A stretch of DNA of 64,000 nt from contig JBAQYF010000015.1 in assembly GCA_049299895.1 (NCBI GenBank), positions 5,719-69,718 on the forward strand, written 5' to 3'. A program made the translations under genes and the position numbers. A model generated the notes under the pieces. It saw only the letters and a list, made by a program, of their open reading frames with translations. It had not been told where the DNA came from and ran no database searches. Source of the stretch: CAIYYO01 sp049299895 (GTDB lineage: Archaea; Altiarchaeota; Altiarchaeia; IMC4; QMZM01). Positions 33,730 to 44,200 of the stretch are shown here, one piece after another (position 1 is the first letter of the stretch; the number at the start of each line of letters is the position of its first letter).

Positions 33730-34476
33730 ATGAATAAGATATTAATATTTGATGTATGGGGGGATTATGCGCATTTTAGACGATATTATACTACTACATC
33801 CCCACTTACATTTCCGATTCCACCGCGAACTGCTTTATGTGGGCTGATAGGGGCGATAATCGGCCTTGAAAAGGAGAACAATAAGTATCTTGAAGATTTA
33901 ACCTTAGATAAGGCATTTATAGGGCTTCAAATAAGCCCAACTAACCCGATAAAGAAGGTGGTATTATCTGAAAACTTGATACACACCAAAAATGCAAAAG
34001 GCCCTGGAATGAATCTTATAGATAACAGAACACAAATACTTTTCGAGTTTTTAAAAAATCCAAAATACCGGATCTATTTTTATCACGTTGGGGATTTGTA
34101 TAATCAATTAAAAGAGAACGTAGAGCAACACAAATCGGTTTACACTCCATGTCTCGGTCTTAGTGAACATATCGCAAATTTTGAACTGATAGAAGAGGCT
34201 AAAGTAAGTTCCTTAACACAGAAGGAGTATGTCAAAATTAGCTCGGTAATACCCATAAAAAAAACTGCAGAAAATGAGGGCATACTTTTTGCCTCAGAGG
34301 GAGAATACTTTTCCACAAGAATTCCCGTAGAAATGAATTGTGATCGGATTGTTACTAAATACAGCGATGTTATCTTTGAAAGATGCGGCAACCCTATTGA
34401 CGCAAAGCTTATAGAATCATATATAAAAGTTGATTATAAAGATGGAACCAGAGAGAATATCCTCTTTATTGAATGA
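33730..34476 (+). CDS. cas5: Cas5 (type I-B)
   Basis: A 248-residue RAMP protein that caps the crRNA 5' handle in Cascade. Family features are ILIFDVWGDYAHFRRYYTTT with SPLTFPIPPRTALCGLIGAI directly after it, and the conserved NLIHTKNAKGPGMN. The ATG at 33730 is preferred to an upstream in-frame start at 33712 because the family starts at M-x-K-I-L-x-F. Overlaps cas3 by 35 bases. Confidence 0.93.
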   Translation: MNKILIFDVWGDYAHFRRYYTTTSPLTFPIPPRTALCGLIGAIIGLEKENNKYLEDLTLDKAFIGLQISPTNPIKKVVLSENLIHTKNAKGPGMNLIDNRTQILFEFLKNPKYRIYFYHVGDLYNQLKENVEQHKSVYTPCLGLSEHIANFELIEEAKVSSLTQKEYVKISSVIPIKKTAENEGILFASEGEYFSTRIPVEMNCDRIVTKYSDVIFERCGNPIDAKLIESYIKVDYKDGTRENILFIE

Positions 34477-36877
34477 ACCTAAATCGCATCCAGATAAACT
34501 TTTAAGAGTACATTTAGGAAATGTTGGTAGTTTAGCTCAAGCTATTTTTTCTTCAAAGAAATTAAATTTAGACAAATATGTCCCTCATAAAACACTTTCT
34601 GATGTATTATATCTAATTGGTATAACCCACGATTTTGGTAAAGGGACCGTGTTCTTTCAAGAGTATATAAATGAGAAAGATGATGTAAGAAGGAATAAAC
34701 TGAAAAATAAACCAACGACTCACCACGGTTTTATTTCATCAATTTTTACGTACTACTCAGTCAAACGATATCTAGAGGCTAATAATTTATTAGACAAGGA
34801 TTACTGTAAGTATTTACCAATCATCAGCTTTTTAGCTGTTAAAAGGCATCACGGTAATTTACACAACGCAAATGATGAGACCTATGATTTTGATGAAAAA
34901 AATAAGGAGATTTTAAGAAAACAGATCATTGCAATTAATGCAGATTATCTAAATGGGATCTATCTAAATTTATTCCCAATAGACCACCTTGACATCAAAA
35001 AATTTCAAGAGAATTTTGAGAGCATATTAAAGGAACTAAATAATAAACAAAAAAGTTTAGTGCGTAATATTGATGAGGATAGCAGCTTATTTTATTATTT
35101 CCTAACCATATTCTTTTACTCAATACTCCTGGATGCTGACAAAACTGATGCCGCAAATTTAAATCTGATACAACGAGTAAACATATCCAATGACGTAGTT
35201 GATGAGTATAGAAAGTCGAAATTCAAGGAAATTAAGAACAAAATTGATGTGATAAGGAATCAAATCTACGAAGAGGTTATCCAAAACATCGAGAAAGAGG
35301 AGATTAATTTTAAACGAGATAAGATATTATCCCTTAATGTACCAACGGGTACTGGAAAAACTCTTACCTCTCTTTCCTTTGCCTTGAAAATACGAGAAAA
35401 AATTAAGGAAAGCGAAGGATATACACCTAGGATCATTTATGCGCTCCCATTCTTAACTGTAATTGATCAGAACTATGATGTTTTCAAGAGCGTTTTGAAC
35501 AATCCAACTACGGATATACTTTTAAAACACCATCACCTCTCAGACATATTCTATAAGACAAAAGAAGACGAATTTGAAAATCAGGAGGGAGATATTCAAA
35601 AGGATTTACTTCTTATAGAGGGCTGGAACTCCGAAATTATTGTCACCACCTTTGTACAGTTTTTTCATTCTTTGATTTCCAACAAAAATAAGGCGATACG
35701 GAAAGTTCATAACATAGCAAACAGCATTGTTATTTTAGATGAAGTGCAAGCAGTACCGCATGAATACTGGCTTTTACTCAACAAAATGATGAAGTTTTTT
35801 TCGGATTGTTTTAACACACACTTTTTACTTCTAACAGCAACTCAGCCACTTATATTTGATGAGAGTAAAGGTGAAATAAAATCACTAGTGGGAAATAAGC
35901 AAAAATATTTTGAATCGCTAAACAGAGTTACATTGAAGATAAATTTAAAGTCACTACTCATTGATGATTTTATAAAGATACTAGATAAGGAGATAATCAA
36001 GCATAAAAACGAAGATTTTTTAATAGTTTTGAATACTATAGACTCATCAATAAAAGTGTACGAAGGACTCAAAAATTTAGATTCTAAAAATTCAGAATGC
36101 TATTACTTATCAACAAACATCGTCCCGAAAGAAAGAATGAGGAAGATAGGGGAGATAAAAGAGAGGAATGGAAAACGAAAAATAATAATTAGCACACAGC
36201 TAATAGAAGCGGGAGTTGACATAGATACAGACATAGTTTATCGAGATCTTGCTCCACTTGATTCAATTAATCAAGTAGCTGGGAGATGCAATCGAAATTT
36301 TAGAGAGATAAATGGAGTTGTGAATGTTGTTTCCTTGATTCAGAACAATAATGGACATTCATATAAACCGAGTAGCATATATGGTAAATTCTTGATTTCC
36401 AAAACTGAAAAGGTTCTTAGAAAGGAGGAAATCTTAGAATCTGAGTTTTTTGCATTAAACCAAGAGTATTTTCAAGAGGTAAAAGAGTTAAGCAGTGATT
36501 GTGAATCTAAAACCATTCTAAAGCATGTAGAAGCTATGGATTTTGATGAGCTATTGAAATTCAAGCTGATTGACGATGACTACCCAGAATTAGACGTGTT
36601 TATAGAATTAGATAAAGAAGCAGAACAGATATGGAAAAAATTCATTGAAATAAAAAATATAAAAAATCATATAGAACGGAAAAAAGCCTTTCTGGTAATA
36701 AAAAAGGATTTCTACGATCACGTTATTTCAGTACCAGAAGCTTACGCAAACAAAGTTGGTTACAATGAGGATATAGGTATTGGCCGAATCGCAATAGAGG
36801 ATATTGGGCACGATCGTTTATACGACCCCAAAACCGGATTTAACAAAGATGCTGAACCACGAGACAAATTCTGCTAA
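34442..36877 (+). CDS. cas3: Cas3 helicase-nuclease
   Basis: An 811-residue fusion of an HD nuclease and a DExD/H helicase that degrades the displaced strand of targets found by Cascade. The HD part has ITHDFGKGTVFFQEY (His-Asp near residue 62) and KRHHGNL near 140. The helicase has Walker A VPTGTGKT near 300, DEVQ near 431, LLTATQP near 462 and the motif VI-like NQVAGRCNR near 610. All key residues are present. The start at 34442 lies within the cas5 3' end. AT-rich to its last codons, in contrast to cas6 directly after. Confidence 0.95.
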   Translation: MEPERISSLLNEPKSHPDKLLRVHLGNVGSLAQAIFSSKKLNLDKYVPHKTLSDVLYLIGITHDFGKGTVFFQEYINEKDDVRRNKLKNKPTTHHGFISSIFTYYSVKRYLEANNLLDKDYCKYLPIISFLAVKRHHGNLHNANDETYDFDEKNKEILRKQIIAINADYLNGIYLNLFPIDHLDIKKFQENFESILKELNNKQKSLVRNIDEDSSLFYYFLTIFFYSILLDADKTDAANLNLIQRVNISNDVVDEYRKSKFKEIKNKIDVIRNQIYEEVIQNIEKEEINFKRDKILSLNVPTGTGKTLTSLSFALKIREKIKESEGYTPRIIYALPFLTVIDQNYDVFKSVLNNPTTDILLKHHHLSDIFYKTKEDEFENQEGDIQKDLLLIEGWNSEIIVTTFVQFFHSLISNKNKAIRKVHNIANSIVILDEVQAVPHEYWLLLNKMMKFFSDCFNTHFLLLTATQPLIFDESKGEIKSLVGNKQKYFESLNRVTLKINLKSLLIDDFIKILDKEIIKHKNEDFLIVLNTIDSSIKVYEGLKNLDSKNSECYYLSTNIVPKERMRKIGEIKERNGKRKIIISTQLIEAGVDIDTDIVYRDLAPLDSINQVAGRCNRNFREINGVVNVVSLIQNNNGHSYKPSSIYGKFLISKTEKVLRKEEILESEFFALNQEYFQEVKELSSDCESKTILKHVEAMDFDELLKFKLIDDDYPELDVFIELDKEAEQIWKKFIEIKNIKNHIERKKAFLVIKKDFYDHVISVPEAYANKVGYNEDIGIGRIAIEDIGHDRLYDPKTGFNKDAEPRDKFC

Positions 36878-36878
36878 C

Positions 36879-37544
36879 ATGAAAATCAAAACCCTCACCC
36901 TAACATTGGAATCCGATCGTCCCATCTCCGAGCACGGCAACAAGCTTAGAGGCTTCTTCGCTACCCGATTTAACGAGTATACCCTTCTGCATCAGCATAA
37001 GGGCGATCAGTTCGTCTACAAGTATCCTTTGATCCAGTACAAAGTATTGGATGGCTCGGCCAAGGTCTTAGGAATAAACGAGGGCGTGGATGTTTTAAAA
37101 GAGATCTTCGACAAATATGAGAGCGTAAAGCTTGGGGAAAACGAGTATAAGGTCTATGAGAGGCAGCTTTCTGTAAAAGAGCAGGATGTCGGCTTCTCCG
37201 ACAAATTCCACAGATATGCTTTCCTGTCTCCCTGGTTTGCCTTAAACGAGGAGAACTTTCCCAAATACCTTAAAGCAAATCAAGAGGAGCGCCAGGACAT
37301 GCTTAGGAGAATCCTCCGCAACAACATCTTATCCATGTCCGCAGGTGTCGGAAACCCAGTCGAAAAAGATAAAGAAATCAAGGTCGACGTAAAGCTTAGG
37401 GAGACGCGCAGCCGCTTCAAGGGCAAGGAGATGTTTTCCTTTAGGGGCGAATTTGTCGTCAACTTCCTCATCCCCGATCTCCTCGGCCTCGGCAAATCCG
37501 TTTCCAGGGGTTTTGGGACCGTGAGATGCCTTTCAAACCCTTAA
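36879..37544 (+). CDS. cas6: Cas6 crRNA-processing endoribonuclease
   Basis: A 221-residue RAMP protein expected to cut the repeat RNA 8 bases before the spacer; the repeats end in ATTGAAAC, as usual for type I-B. The N-terminus is KIKTLTLTLESDRPISEHGN, and the C-terminus carries the glycine-rich loop LLGLGKSVSRGFGTVRC, the mark of Cas6. It starts 1 base after the cas3 stop but uses clearly less AT-rich codons than cas8b-cas3. Confidence 0.88.
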   Translation: MKIKTLTLTLESDRPISEHGNKLRGFFATRFNEYTLLHQHKGDQFVYKYPLIQYKVLDGSAKVLGINEGVDVLKEIFDKYESVKLGENEYKVYERQLSVKEQDVGFSDKFHRYAFLSPWFALNEENFPKYLKANQEERQDMLRRILRNNILSMSAGVGNPVEKDKEIKVDVKLRETRSRFKGKEMFSFRGEFVVNFLIPDLLGLGKSVSRGFGTVRCLSNP

Positions 37545-37564
37545 TTCATTTTTTTGTATTTATG

Positions 37565-37660
37565 TTCATTTAAATGAATCAACATAATTACACTTTTTGT
37601 AATTCAATATTTAAATTACAAATCCCGTAATTATATACAATAATTACAATTATTGTAATT
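37565..37660. promoter_or_regulatory. Palindrome cluster in the promoter of the cas-embedded AbiE pair
   Basis: Three inverted repeats of the type TTAC...GTAA occur between cas6 and AbiEi: AATTACA/TGTAATT with a 5-base spacer (37586-37604), a looser pair around 37613-37633, and AATTACAA/TTGTAATT with a TTA spacer (37642-37660), which ends 11 bases before the ATG. A fourth, different palindrome TTCATTTAAATGAA is at 37565-37578. The repeated motif fits cooperative autorepression by AbiEi and means the pair has its own promoter inside the cas locus. Confidence 0.6.
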
Positions 37661-37671
37661 TTACGGAAAAA

Positions 37672-38388
37672 ATGAAAACAACAGATCGTTTCCTCCAACT
37701 ATACCTCACCAAAAGGGAAAAGGAATTCGGCTACAAAGACCTCATGGAAGCTTTCAAAGTATCGGCGAACAATGCCAAAGTCATCCTTTCCCGCATGTCC
37801 TCTTCCGGCATGGCGAGAAGAACAGGCAGGGATCGTTACGTCTTATTGGATCCTCTCAGTTATATGATCCGTTCGTCTTATGGCAGGAACGTCGTAAAAT
37901 ACATGGAGGACGTATATGCAAAGAGCTATTATTTTTCCGGGCCTTCCGCACTTTCCTTTTACGGGCTCGTGTCCAGCGGCGAATATTATATTTCAGTGGA
38001 GGATGCAAATGCTGCAGAAGCTTATTCTAAGGCCTTGCAGATGGATGTAAAAGCAATTAAGAAAGCCGTAAAAGAGGAGAATTACAAAAGAGAGGTATTC
38101 GAAGGCAAAGAAGCGAATGTAGCCCGCCCGGAAGTAGCTTTGTCGGAGACCCTTCTCCTGGGAGACGACATCGTCCAGTTCTACGGGATACCTGCCGTAG
38201 GCGAGTATCTGGAGAGAGGCAATGATCCAAAGAAGCTGGTATCGGCTGCAAAAGACGCAGGAACAGGAGAATACATGGAGAAGATACTCAAAGTCTACAA
38301 AGACAGGGGATATAGAGTATCGATCATGCCCAAAAGCCGGCCGAACAAAAAGGAGGAGGAGTTCATCTCCGGAGGGATAAATGTATAA
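37672..38388 (+). CDS. AbiEi-like antitoxin inside the cas locus
   Basis: A 238-residue protein with an N-terminal winged helix (residues 1-60: FGYKDLMEAFKVSANNAKVI, SSGMARRTGRDRYVLLDPL) and a C-terminal AbiEi-type domain (YFSGPSALSFYGLVSSGEYY). It should repress its own operon and neutralise the downstream toxin. The last codons (KKEEEFISGGINV) overlap the toxin start by 8 bases, giving tight translational coupling. Only this C-terminus survives in the second module at 44584-44708. Confidence 0.83.
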   Translation: MKTTDRFLQLYLTKREKEFGYKDLMEAFKVSANNAKVILSRMSSSGMARRTGRDRYVLLDPLSYMIRSSYGRNVVKYMEDVYAKSYYFSGPSALSFYGLVSSGEYYISVEDANAAEAYSKALQMDVKAIKKAVKEENYKREVFEGKEANVARPEVALSETLLLGDDIVQFYGIPAVGEYLERGNDPKKLVSAAKDAGTGEYMEKILKVYKDRGYRVSIMPKSRPNKKEEEFISGGINV

Positions 38389-39229
38389 GCTGCAGGAGAA
38401 CCTGACGCGGGAATGGATGGAAAGCGCCGCTGAGAAAACAGGTTACCCTCTGCTGCAAATAGAATTCCTCGCGCATATGATGTATGCCGCATGGGTACTA
38501 CGCACAGAGGACCTTATCCTGAAAGGCGGAACAGCAGTGCAGCAGCATGTAAAAGAGCCTTACCGGCGGATCTCCGTGGACCTGGATTACGACCTGGGAA
38601 AATTGATGCAATTGGAGACAGTAAAATCATTGATGAATAAGCCGCATTACAAAGGGGGCGAATACAATAAGTTCACGGGGACGCTGACCTATCAGCGCCC
38701 GGCTCCGACGCTTTACAAATCCGAGAAAAGGCTTGATGGCGTAAAGATCAATGCCCACATTATAAAGATACAGATCAACACAAGAACGGTCTCAAAGGAA
38801 TATGAAGAGGTCAGCTTCAACATACTGCCCGGCCTCCTAGACGAATACGCATTCAAGCAGAAGACTCTTACGGCAGAGCGGCTTCTTGCAAACAAGATAG
38901 TGGTTTCTGCACGTTCGGAAACAGTCAAGGTGGGAAGGGCCAGATACAAAGATCTCTACGACGTCACGGCACTGATAAATTATCCCCGGAAAAAAATCAA
39001 CTATGAGAAGGTGGCAGAAGAGATAGGAATAGACCTGCGCAGAAGGGGAAGTAACCTATCCCCGGAACAGGTAGTAAACTCATGCGCTTCCAACATCTCG
39101 GCGCTGGAAGAGGAAAACGCAAAAGGATTCTATTCCTCCTACAAAGTCCCGGGAGAAATATCGGAAGACATACGAAACCTTGCTAAGAGGACGATTAAAG
39201 CTTTGAAAAACATTGAAATACTCCATTAA
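38381..39229 (+). CDS. AbiEii/DUF1814 nucleotidyltransferase toxin inside the cas locus
   Basis: A 282-residue nucleotidyltransferase with LILKGGTAVQQHVKEPYRRI followed by S-V-D-L-D-Y-D, giving an intact D-x-D metal site, and later ERLLANKIVVSARSE and RYKDLYDVTALI. All expected catalytic positions are present. It lies between cas6 and cas1, 9 bases before cas1, so the pair could make loss of the CRISPR locus costly to the cell; that is inference. It is a close paralogue of the orphan at 44701. Confidence 0.85.
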   Translation: MYKLQENLTREWMESAAEKTGYPLLQIEFLAHMMYAAWVLRTEDLILKGGTAVQQHVKEPYRRISVDLDYDLGKLMQLETVKSLMNKPHYKGGEYNKFTGTLTYQRPAPTLYKSEKRLDGVKINAHIIKIQINTRTVSKEYEEVSFNILPGLLDEYAFKQKTLTAERLLANKIVVSARSETVKVGRARYKDLYDVTALINYPRKKINYEKVAEEIGIDLRRRGSNLSPEQVVNSCASNISALEEENAKGFYSSYKVPGEISEDIRNLAKRTIKALKNIEILH

Positions 39230-39238
39230 GCATAAAAA

Positions 39239-40225
39239 ATGCAACTCGTAATCAACACCTACGGCGCATACCTGCGAAAGAAGAACGACTGCTTCATCGT
39301 TTTGATAGACGATAAAGAGCAGGAAGTACCCATGAAAAAAGTCGATAACATACTTATAACCACTTCTGCTTACGTATCGACGGATGCTATCAAATTCGCA
39401 GTAGACAACAACATAGACGTCGTCTTCCTGGACCACTTCGGCGACCCCTACGGCAGGGTTTGGCACAGCAAACTGGGCAGCACCACCCTGATACGCAGGA
39501 AGCAATTGGAACTCTACAACAGCGTGGAAGGATTGAACCTCGCTAAGGAATGGATCGACAGAAAACTGGAAAACCAGATAAATCTCCTAAAGAAGCTGAA
39601 ATCAACCAGACCCGAAAAAGAGGAAACCATTAAAGGGATTATTGCAAAGATAGAGGAACAGCGATCAAACCTAGGCGGCCTGACCGGCACAATAGACGCG
39701 GTCCGACAGCAGATCCTCGGAATGGAAGGCATGTCCTCAAAGAACTACTTCGAGGCGTTGAGTGGCATCATGCCGGAAAGGTTCCGATTCGATGGAAGAA
39801 GCCGCGATCCGGCAAAAGACGAATTCAACTGCCTCCTGAACTACGGCTACGGCGTCCTCTATTCGAGAGTCGAGAAGGCCTGCATAATCGCAGGCCTCGA
39901 CCCATATATAGGATTCATGCACACGGACAATTACAACAAAAAGTCCCTGGTCTTCGACCTGATAGAGATGTACCGTACCTACGTGGATGAAACGGTCGTC
40001 TACTTGTTCAGTAAAAGGATGGTTCAGGAGGAATACTTTGACAAGATCCCGGATGGCCTGACCCTTAACAAGGAAGGAAAAAAGGCGCTGATAGAGGCCT
40101 TAAACGACACATTTGAGAAAAGGGTAAACTACAGGGGCAGGGAGATAAAGAACATAGACGTGATCCAATTCGAATGCCACAGGATCGCAAACAAACTCAT
40201 TGGCAGGGGTGATGCAGAATGCTGA
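39239..40225 (+). CDS. cas1: Cas1 integrase
   Basis: A 328-residue metal-dependent integrase that with Cas2 inserts new spacers. The N-terminal beta domain is MQLVINTYGAYLRKKNDCFI. The active-site residues are visible as Glu in GYGVLYSRVEKACIIAGLD, His in GFMHTDNYNKKSLVFD and Asp in VFDLIEMYRTYVDE. The length is normal. The stop overlaps the cas2 start by 7 bases. Confidence 0.96.
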   Translation: MQLVINTYGAYLRKKNDCFIVLIDDKEQEVPMKKVDNILITTSAYVSTDAIKFAVDNNIDVVFLDHFGDPYGRVWHSKLGSTTLIRRKQLELYNSVEGLNLAKEWIDRKLENQINLLKKLKSTRPEKEETIKGIIAKIEEQRSNLGGLTGTIDAVRQQILGMEGMSSKNYFEALSGIMPERFRFDGRSRDPAKDEFNCLLNYGYGVLYSRVEKACIIAGLDPYIGFMHTDNYNKKSLVFDLIEMYRTYVDETVVYLFSKRMVQEEYFDKIPDGLTLNKEGKKALIEALNDTFEKRVNYRGREIKNIDVIQFECHRIANKLIGRGDAEC

Positions 40226-40509
40226 CATGGGTCATATATGACATAACAGATAATGCCAAAAGGGAGAAAGTTATCAGAGTATGCAAAAGCTACGGATTAT
40301 ACAGGGTCCAGAAAAGCGTGTTCCTTGGAACCCTGAACACGAACGAAATAGACTCTGTAGCCCTGGAATGCGAGGAAAAGATCGACCCGGACATAGATTC
40401 AGTCTATGTATTCCCGTTCTGCGACGACTGCTACTCGAAGATCAAACTTATAGGAAAAGCATTCGACAAAGACCTTGTAAGCGACAAAATAATATCCAAA
40501 TTCTTCTAA
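40219..40509 (+). CDS. cas2: Cas2
   Basis: A 96-residue ferredoxin-fold protein, the structural partner of Cas1 in spacer acquisition. Typical start LTWVIYDITDNAKREKVIRV with the conserved Asp, then YGLYRVQKSVFLGTL and VYVFPFCDDCYSKI. Overlaps cas1 by 7 bases; cas4 starts 3 bases after its stop. Confidence 0.95.
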   Translation: MLTWVIYDITDNAKREKVIRVCKSYGLYRVQKSVFLGTLNTNEIDSVALECEEKIDPDIDSVYVFPFCDDCYSKIKLIGKAFDKDLVSDKIISKFF

Positions 40510-40512
40510 AAG

Positions 40513-41103
40513 ATGGAAGAAGACAACATATACATAACCACCTCAGACGTGATAGAATACCTGTTCTGCCAGCGTTTCACTTACTATATGCACTGCCTGG
40601 AAATACCACAAAACGAAGGAAGCAGATTCAAAGTACAGAAAGGCCGCCACATACACGAGATCCGAGAAAAGGCCAACACAGAATACCTGAGAAAAAAACT
40701 CGGATGCGTCAAAAAAGAGATCGGCGTAAAACTATACTCAAAAAAACAGCACATAAGAGGGATCGTAGACGAGATCTTATTTCTCGAAGACGGGACCGCT
40801 GCACCCATAGACTACAAATACACTGAATACAAAGAAAAAACTTTCAGGACACACAAATATCAAGCGGCGATATATTCAATGCTCATAGAAGAAAACTACG
40901 GGAAAAAAGTGAACAAAGCATATCTCTGCTATGCGAGAAGCAACAACAAAATAAAGGAGATAACGATTACGGAAAAAGATCATAAAAAAGCGATCAAAGC
41001 AATAGAAGATGTTTTAGACATCATACAAAACGGCTTATACCCAAAGAAAACCAAATATTCAAGGAAGTGCATAGACTGCTGTTATAGAAGGATATGCACC
41101 TAG
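40513..41103 (+). CDS. cas4: Cas4 nuclease
   Basis: A 196-residue RecB-type nuclease with an iron-sulfur cluster, which trims pre-spacers and selects PAMs. A first Cys lies in YLFCQRFTYY, and the C-terminal cluster is CIDCCYRRIC. The PDDEXK core is GIVDEILFLEDGT and APIDYKYTEYK. It is the last cas gene; the CRISPR leader begins right after its stop. Confidence 0.93.
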   Translation: MEEDNIYITTSDVIEYLFCQRFTYYMHCLEIPQNEGSRFKVQKGRHIHEIREKANTEYLRKKLGCVKKEIGVKLYSKKQHIRGIVDEILFLEDGTAAPIDYKYTEYKEKTFRTHKYQAAIYSMLIEENYGKKVNKAYLCYARSNNKIKEITITEKDHKKAIKAIEDVLDIIQNGLYPKKTKYSRKCIDCCYRRICT

Positions 41104-41218
41104 AATCGGAAAACCAATGTATTTATAAAGGATCCAATAAAAAACATACATTGAAAACAGCCCACAAAAAGGAGCAATTTACGGCGTATTCAGGCAAAAA
41201 GGAGCAAAATTTCAGGCT
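41104..41218 (+). promoter_or_regulatory. CRISPR leader
   Basis: The 115 bases between the cas4 stop and the first repeat. A TATA-like atttataaag at 41121-41130 should drive array transcription. A 13-base motif, CAAAAAGGAGCAA, occurs twice 30 bases apart (41165-41177 and 41195-41207). Its core AAAGGAGCA is also found near the 5' end of every repeat, so these may be anchoring sites for the Cas1-Cas2 complex or half-repeats. New spacers are expected at this end. Confidence 0.8.
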
Positions 41219-44200
41219 GTTAGAAAGGAGCATCCAGTAAAACAAGGATTGAAACTATCGTATAGTTCTTTTGTTCTTTTTTTACAATTTAGGTTAGAAA
41301 GGAGCATCCAGTAAAACAAGGATTGAAACGTCATGTTCCTCAAAAGAAGATAGGTGAATTCTATATAGTTAGAAAGGAGCATCCAGTAAAACAAGGATTG
41401 AAACTCAATTAAGAAATACGGGTTTGACGCTTTCGGATTTTGTTAGAAAGGAGCATCCAGTAAAACAAGGATTGAAACACAGTAGGCGCAGTATCAATAG
41501 TCCAAAGCCTTACAGTTAGAAAGGAGCATCCAGTAAAACAAGGATTGAAACGTTCCAGAAGTGCCTATTTGGTTAGTGGTAATGGTTGTTAGAAAGGAGC
41601 ATCCAGTAAAACAAGGATTGAAACCTTTATCTCAAGGCAAAGAAGTGGACTATCATTCAATGTTAGAAAGGAGCATCCAGTAAAACAAGGATTGAAACTA
41701 TGAATCAACAGACTACACCAAAGACCTAGGCAACGTTAGAAAGGAGCATCCAGTAAAACAAGGATTGAAACAATGCTTTTCCACATCATCCTGAATATGC
41801 GGCCCTGGTTAGAAAGGAGCATCCAGTAAAACAAGGATTGAAACTCTATAGTATCGTCCCTTTTATCAGTCCTTGGCTGGTTAGAAAGGAGCATCCAGTA
41901 AAACAAGGATTGAAACTATATCTGCTGCCCGGTCTGCCCGCCGATCTGCTGGTTAGAAAGGAGCATCCAGTAAAACAAGGATTGAAACGAAACCGAATTG
42001 TCTGTAATTTTTACCGAGACAAAGTTAGAAAGGAGCATCCAGTAAAACAAGGATTGAAACTTAAATTTAATCCTTTAAACTTGCACCTTGTCTCTAGTTA
42101 GAAAGGAGCATCCAGTAAAACAAGGATTGAAACGATTGATTAGGTCCGGTGAGAAGACTAGGACTACTAGTTAGAAAGGAGCATCCAGTAAAACAAGGAT
42201 TGAAACAGTAAGTTCTTAATATCTCTACCACTTAATTCTGAGTGTTAGAAAGGAGCATCCAGTAAAACAAGGATTGAAACTCATCTACTATTAAAGTAAT
42301 GAAGGTCATATCCATAGTTAGAAAGGAGCATCCAGTAAAACAAGGATTGAAACTCTAATGCAGCAAACCCAGTTGAACCGACTCCTGAAAGTTAGAAAGG
42401 AGCATCCAGTAAAACAAGGATTGAAACCGTTGGGACTATGTAGAACAAGCAATCAAAGATAAGGTTAGAAAGGAGCATCCAGTAAAACAAGGATTGAAAC
42501 TACCTTGGGATTATAGTAAGCAATCTCCCAAAGGGGGTTAGAAAGGAGCATCCAGTAAAACAAGGATTGAAACATATATGGAAGACGATGGTATAATAAG
42601 CGAACTGGGTTAGAAAGGAGCATCCAGTAAAACAAGGATTGAAACTTGCTATAATAGGAGTATTGTATATACTCTTTCGGTTGTTAGAAAGGAGCATCCA
42701 GTAAAACAAGGATTGAAACTCGGAGACATAAAAGATACTACTATGCTCGATATTGTTAGAAAGGAGCATCCAGTAAAACAAGGATTGAAACGGAATAGAA
42801 AAAGGATTAATAGTATTCTGAAAAAAATGTTAGAAAGGAGCATCCAGTAAAACAAGGATTGAAACATCTAATAATATTACAAGGTAAAATAATTAAACAA
42901 AGTTAGAAAGGAGCATCCAGTAAAACAAGGATTGAAACTTCGATAAAACAACTAAATTAATAGCTTTAGTGCCTGTTAGAAAGGAGCATCCAGTAAAACA
43001 AGGATTGAAACCCCACATTAGTTTTATAATATCTTTTCTTCCATGCTTTGTTAGAAAGGAGCATCCAGTAAAACAAGGATTGAAACTATTAGCCCTATAC
43101 CATGATGGCAGAAAGATGTTTAGTTAGAAAGGAGCATCCAGTAAAACAAGGATTGAAACTAACTTCGGGTATGTGGATGCTTTTTGGAGATTTTCTTGTT
43201 AGAAAGGAGCATCCAGTAAAACAAGGATTGAAACAAATAAATGATTCAGGGATTCATAGACGATCTAAGAGTTAGAAAGGAGCATCCAGTAAAACAAGGA
43301 TTGAAACAGCCGGCCGTCTCCTTGTATTCTTGCTTTTAGTATTGTGTTAGAAAGGAGCATCCAGTAAAACAAGGATTGAAACTCCAATCTAAAAATGAAT
43401 GAAAAGTAGTATGGAAGGGTTAGAAAGGAGCATCCAGTAAAACAAGGATTGAAACTCGCCACAAGAACATATATTGAAAAAGCAAAATTAAGGTTAGAAA
43501 GGAGCATCCAGTAAAACAAGGATTGAAACGTAGAGCATCAAGGCGTACTCTGCGAAATAGAAAGAATGTTAGAAAGGAGCATCCAGTAAAACAAGGATTG
43601 AAACATAGCATGATTCAATGTAAAAAAACTATAATCTATGTTAGAAAGGAGCATCCAGTAAAACAAGGATTGAAACTACAGTCCATACGTGCTTTATTCT
43701 AATTTATATATTGTTAGAAAGGAGCATCCAGTAAAACAAGGATTGAAACGAAAAATAACCATCCTAAAAAAAACCCCAGCATAAAAGTTAGAAAGGAGCA
43801 TCCAGTAAAACAAGGATTGAAACTTTCTTCTATGACCTAAGAATGAAGAATAAGGGAACAGTTAGAAAGGAGCATCCAGTAAAACAAGGATTGAAACCGA
43901 GATACCATTCAAGGGAAGAACACTTGTTTTTTTGTTAGAAAGGAGCATCCAGTAAAACAAGGATTGAAACCGAATTGCCCGGATGAGGTCGAAAGGAGAT
44001 TGGGTGTTAGAAAGGAGCATCCAGTAAAACAAGGATTGAAACTACATTCTTGATAATCTATACGTCCTCTTGCGATAGTTAGAAAGGAGCATCCAGTAAA
44101 ACAAGGATTGAAACTGTTGATGATTCTACTTTTGAGGATGTAAGCGAAGAGTTAGAAAGGAGCATCCAGTAAAACAAGGATTGAAACTGCAATAGATTTA

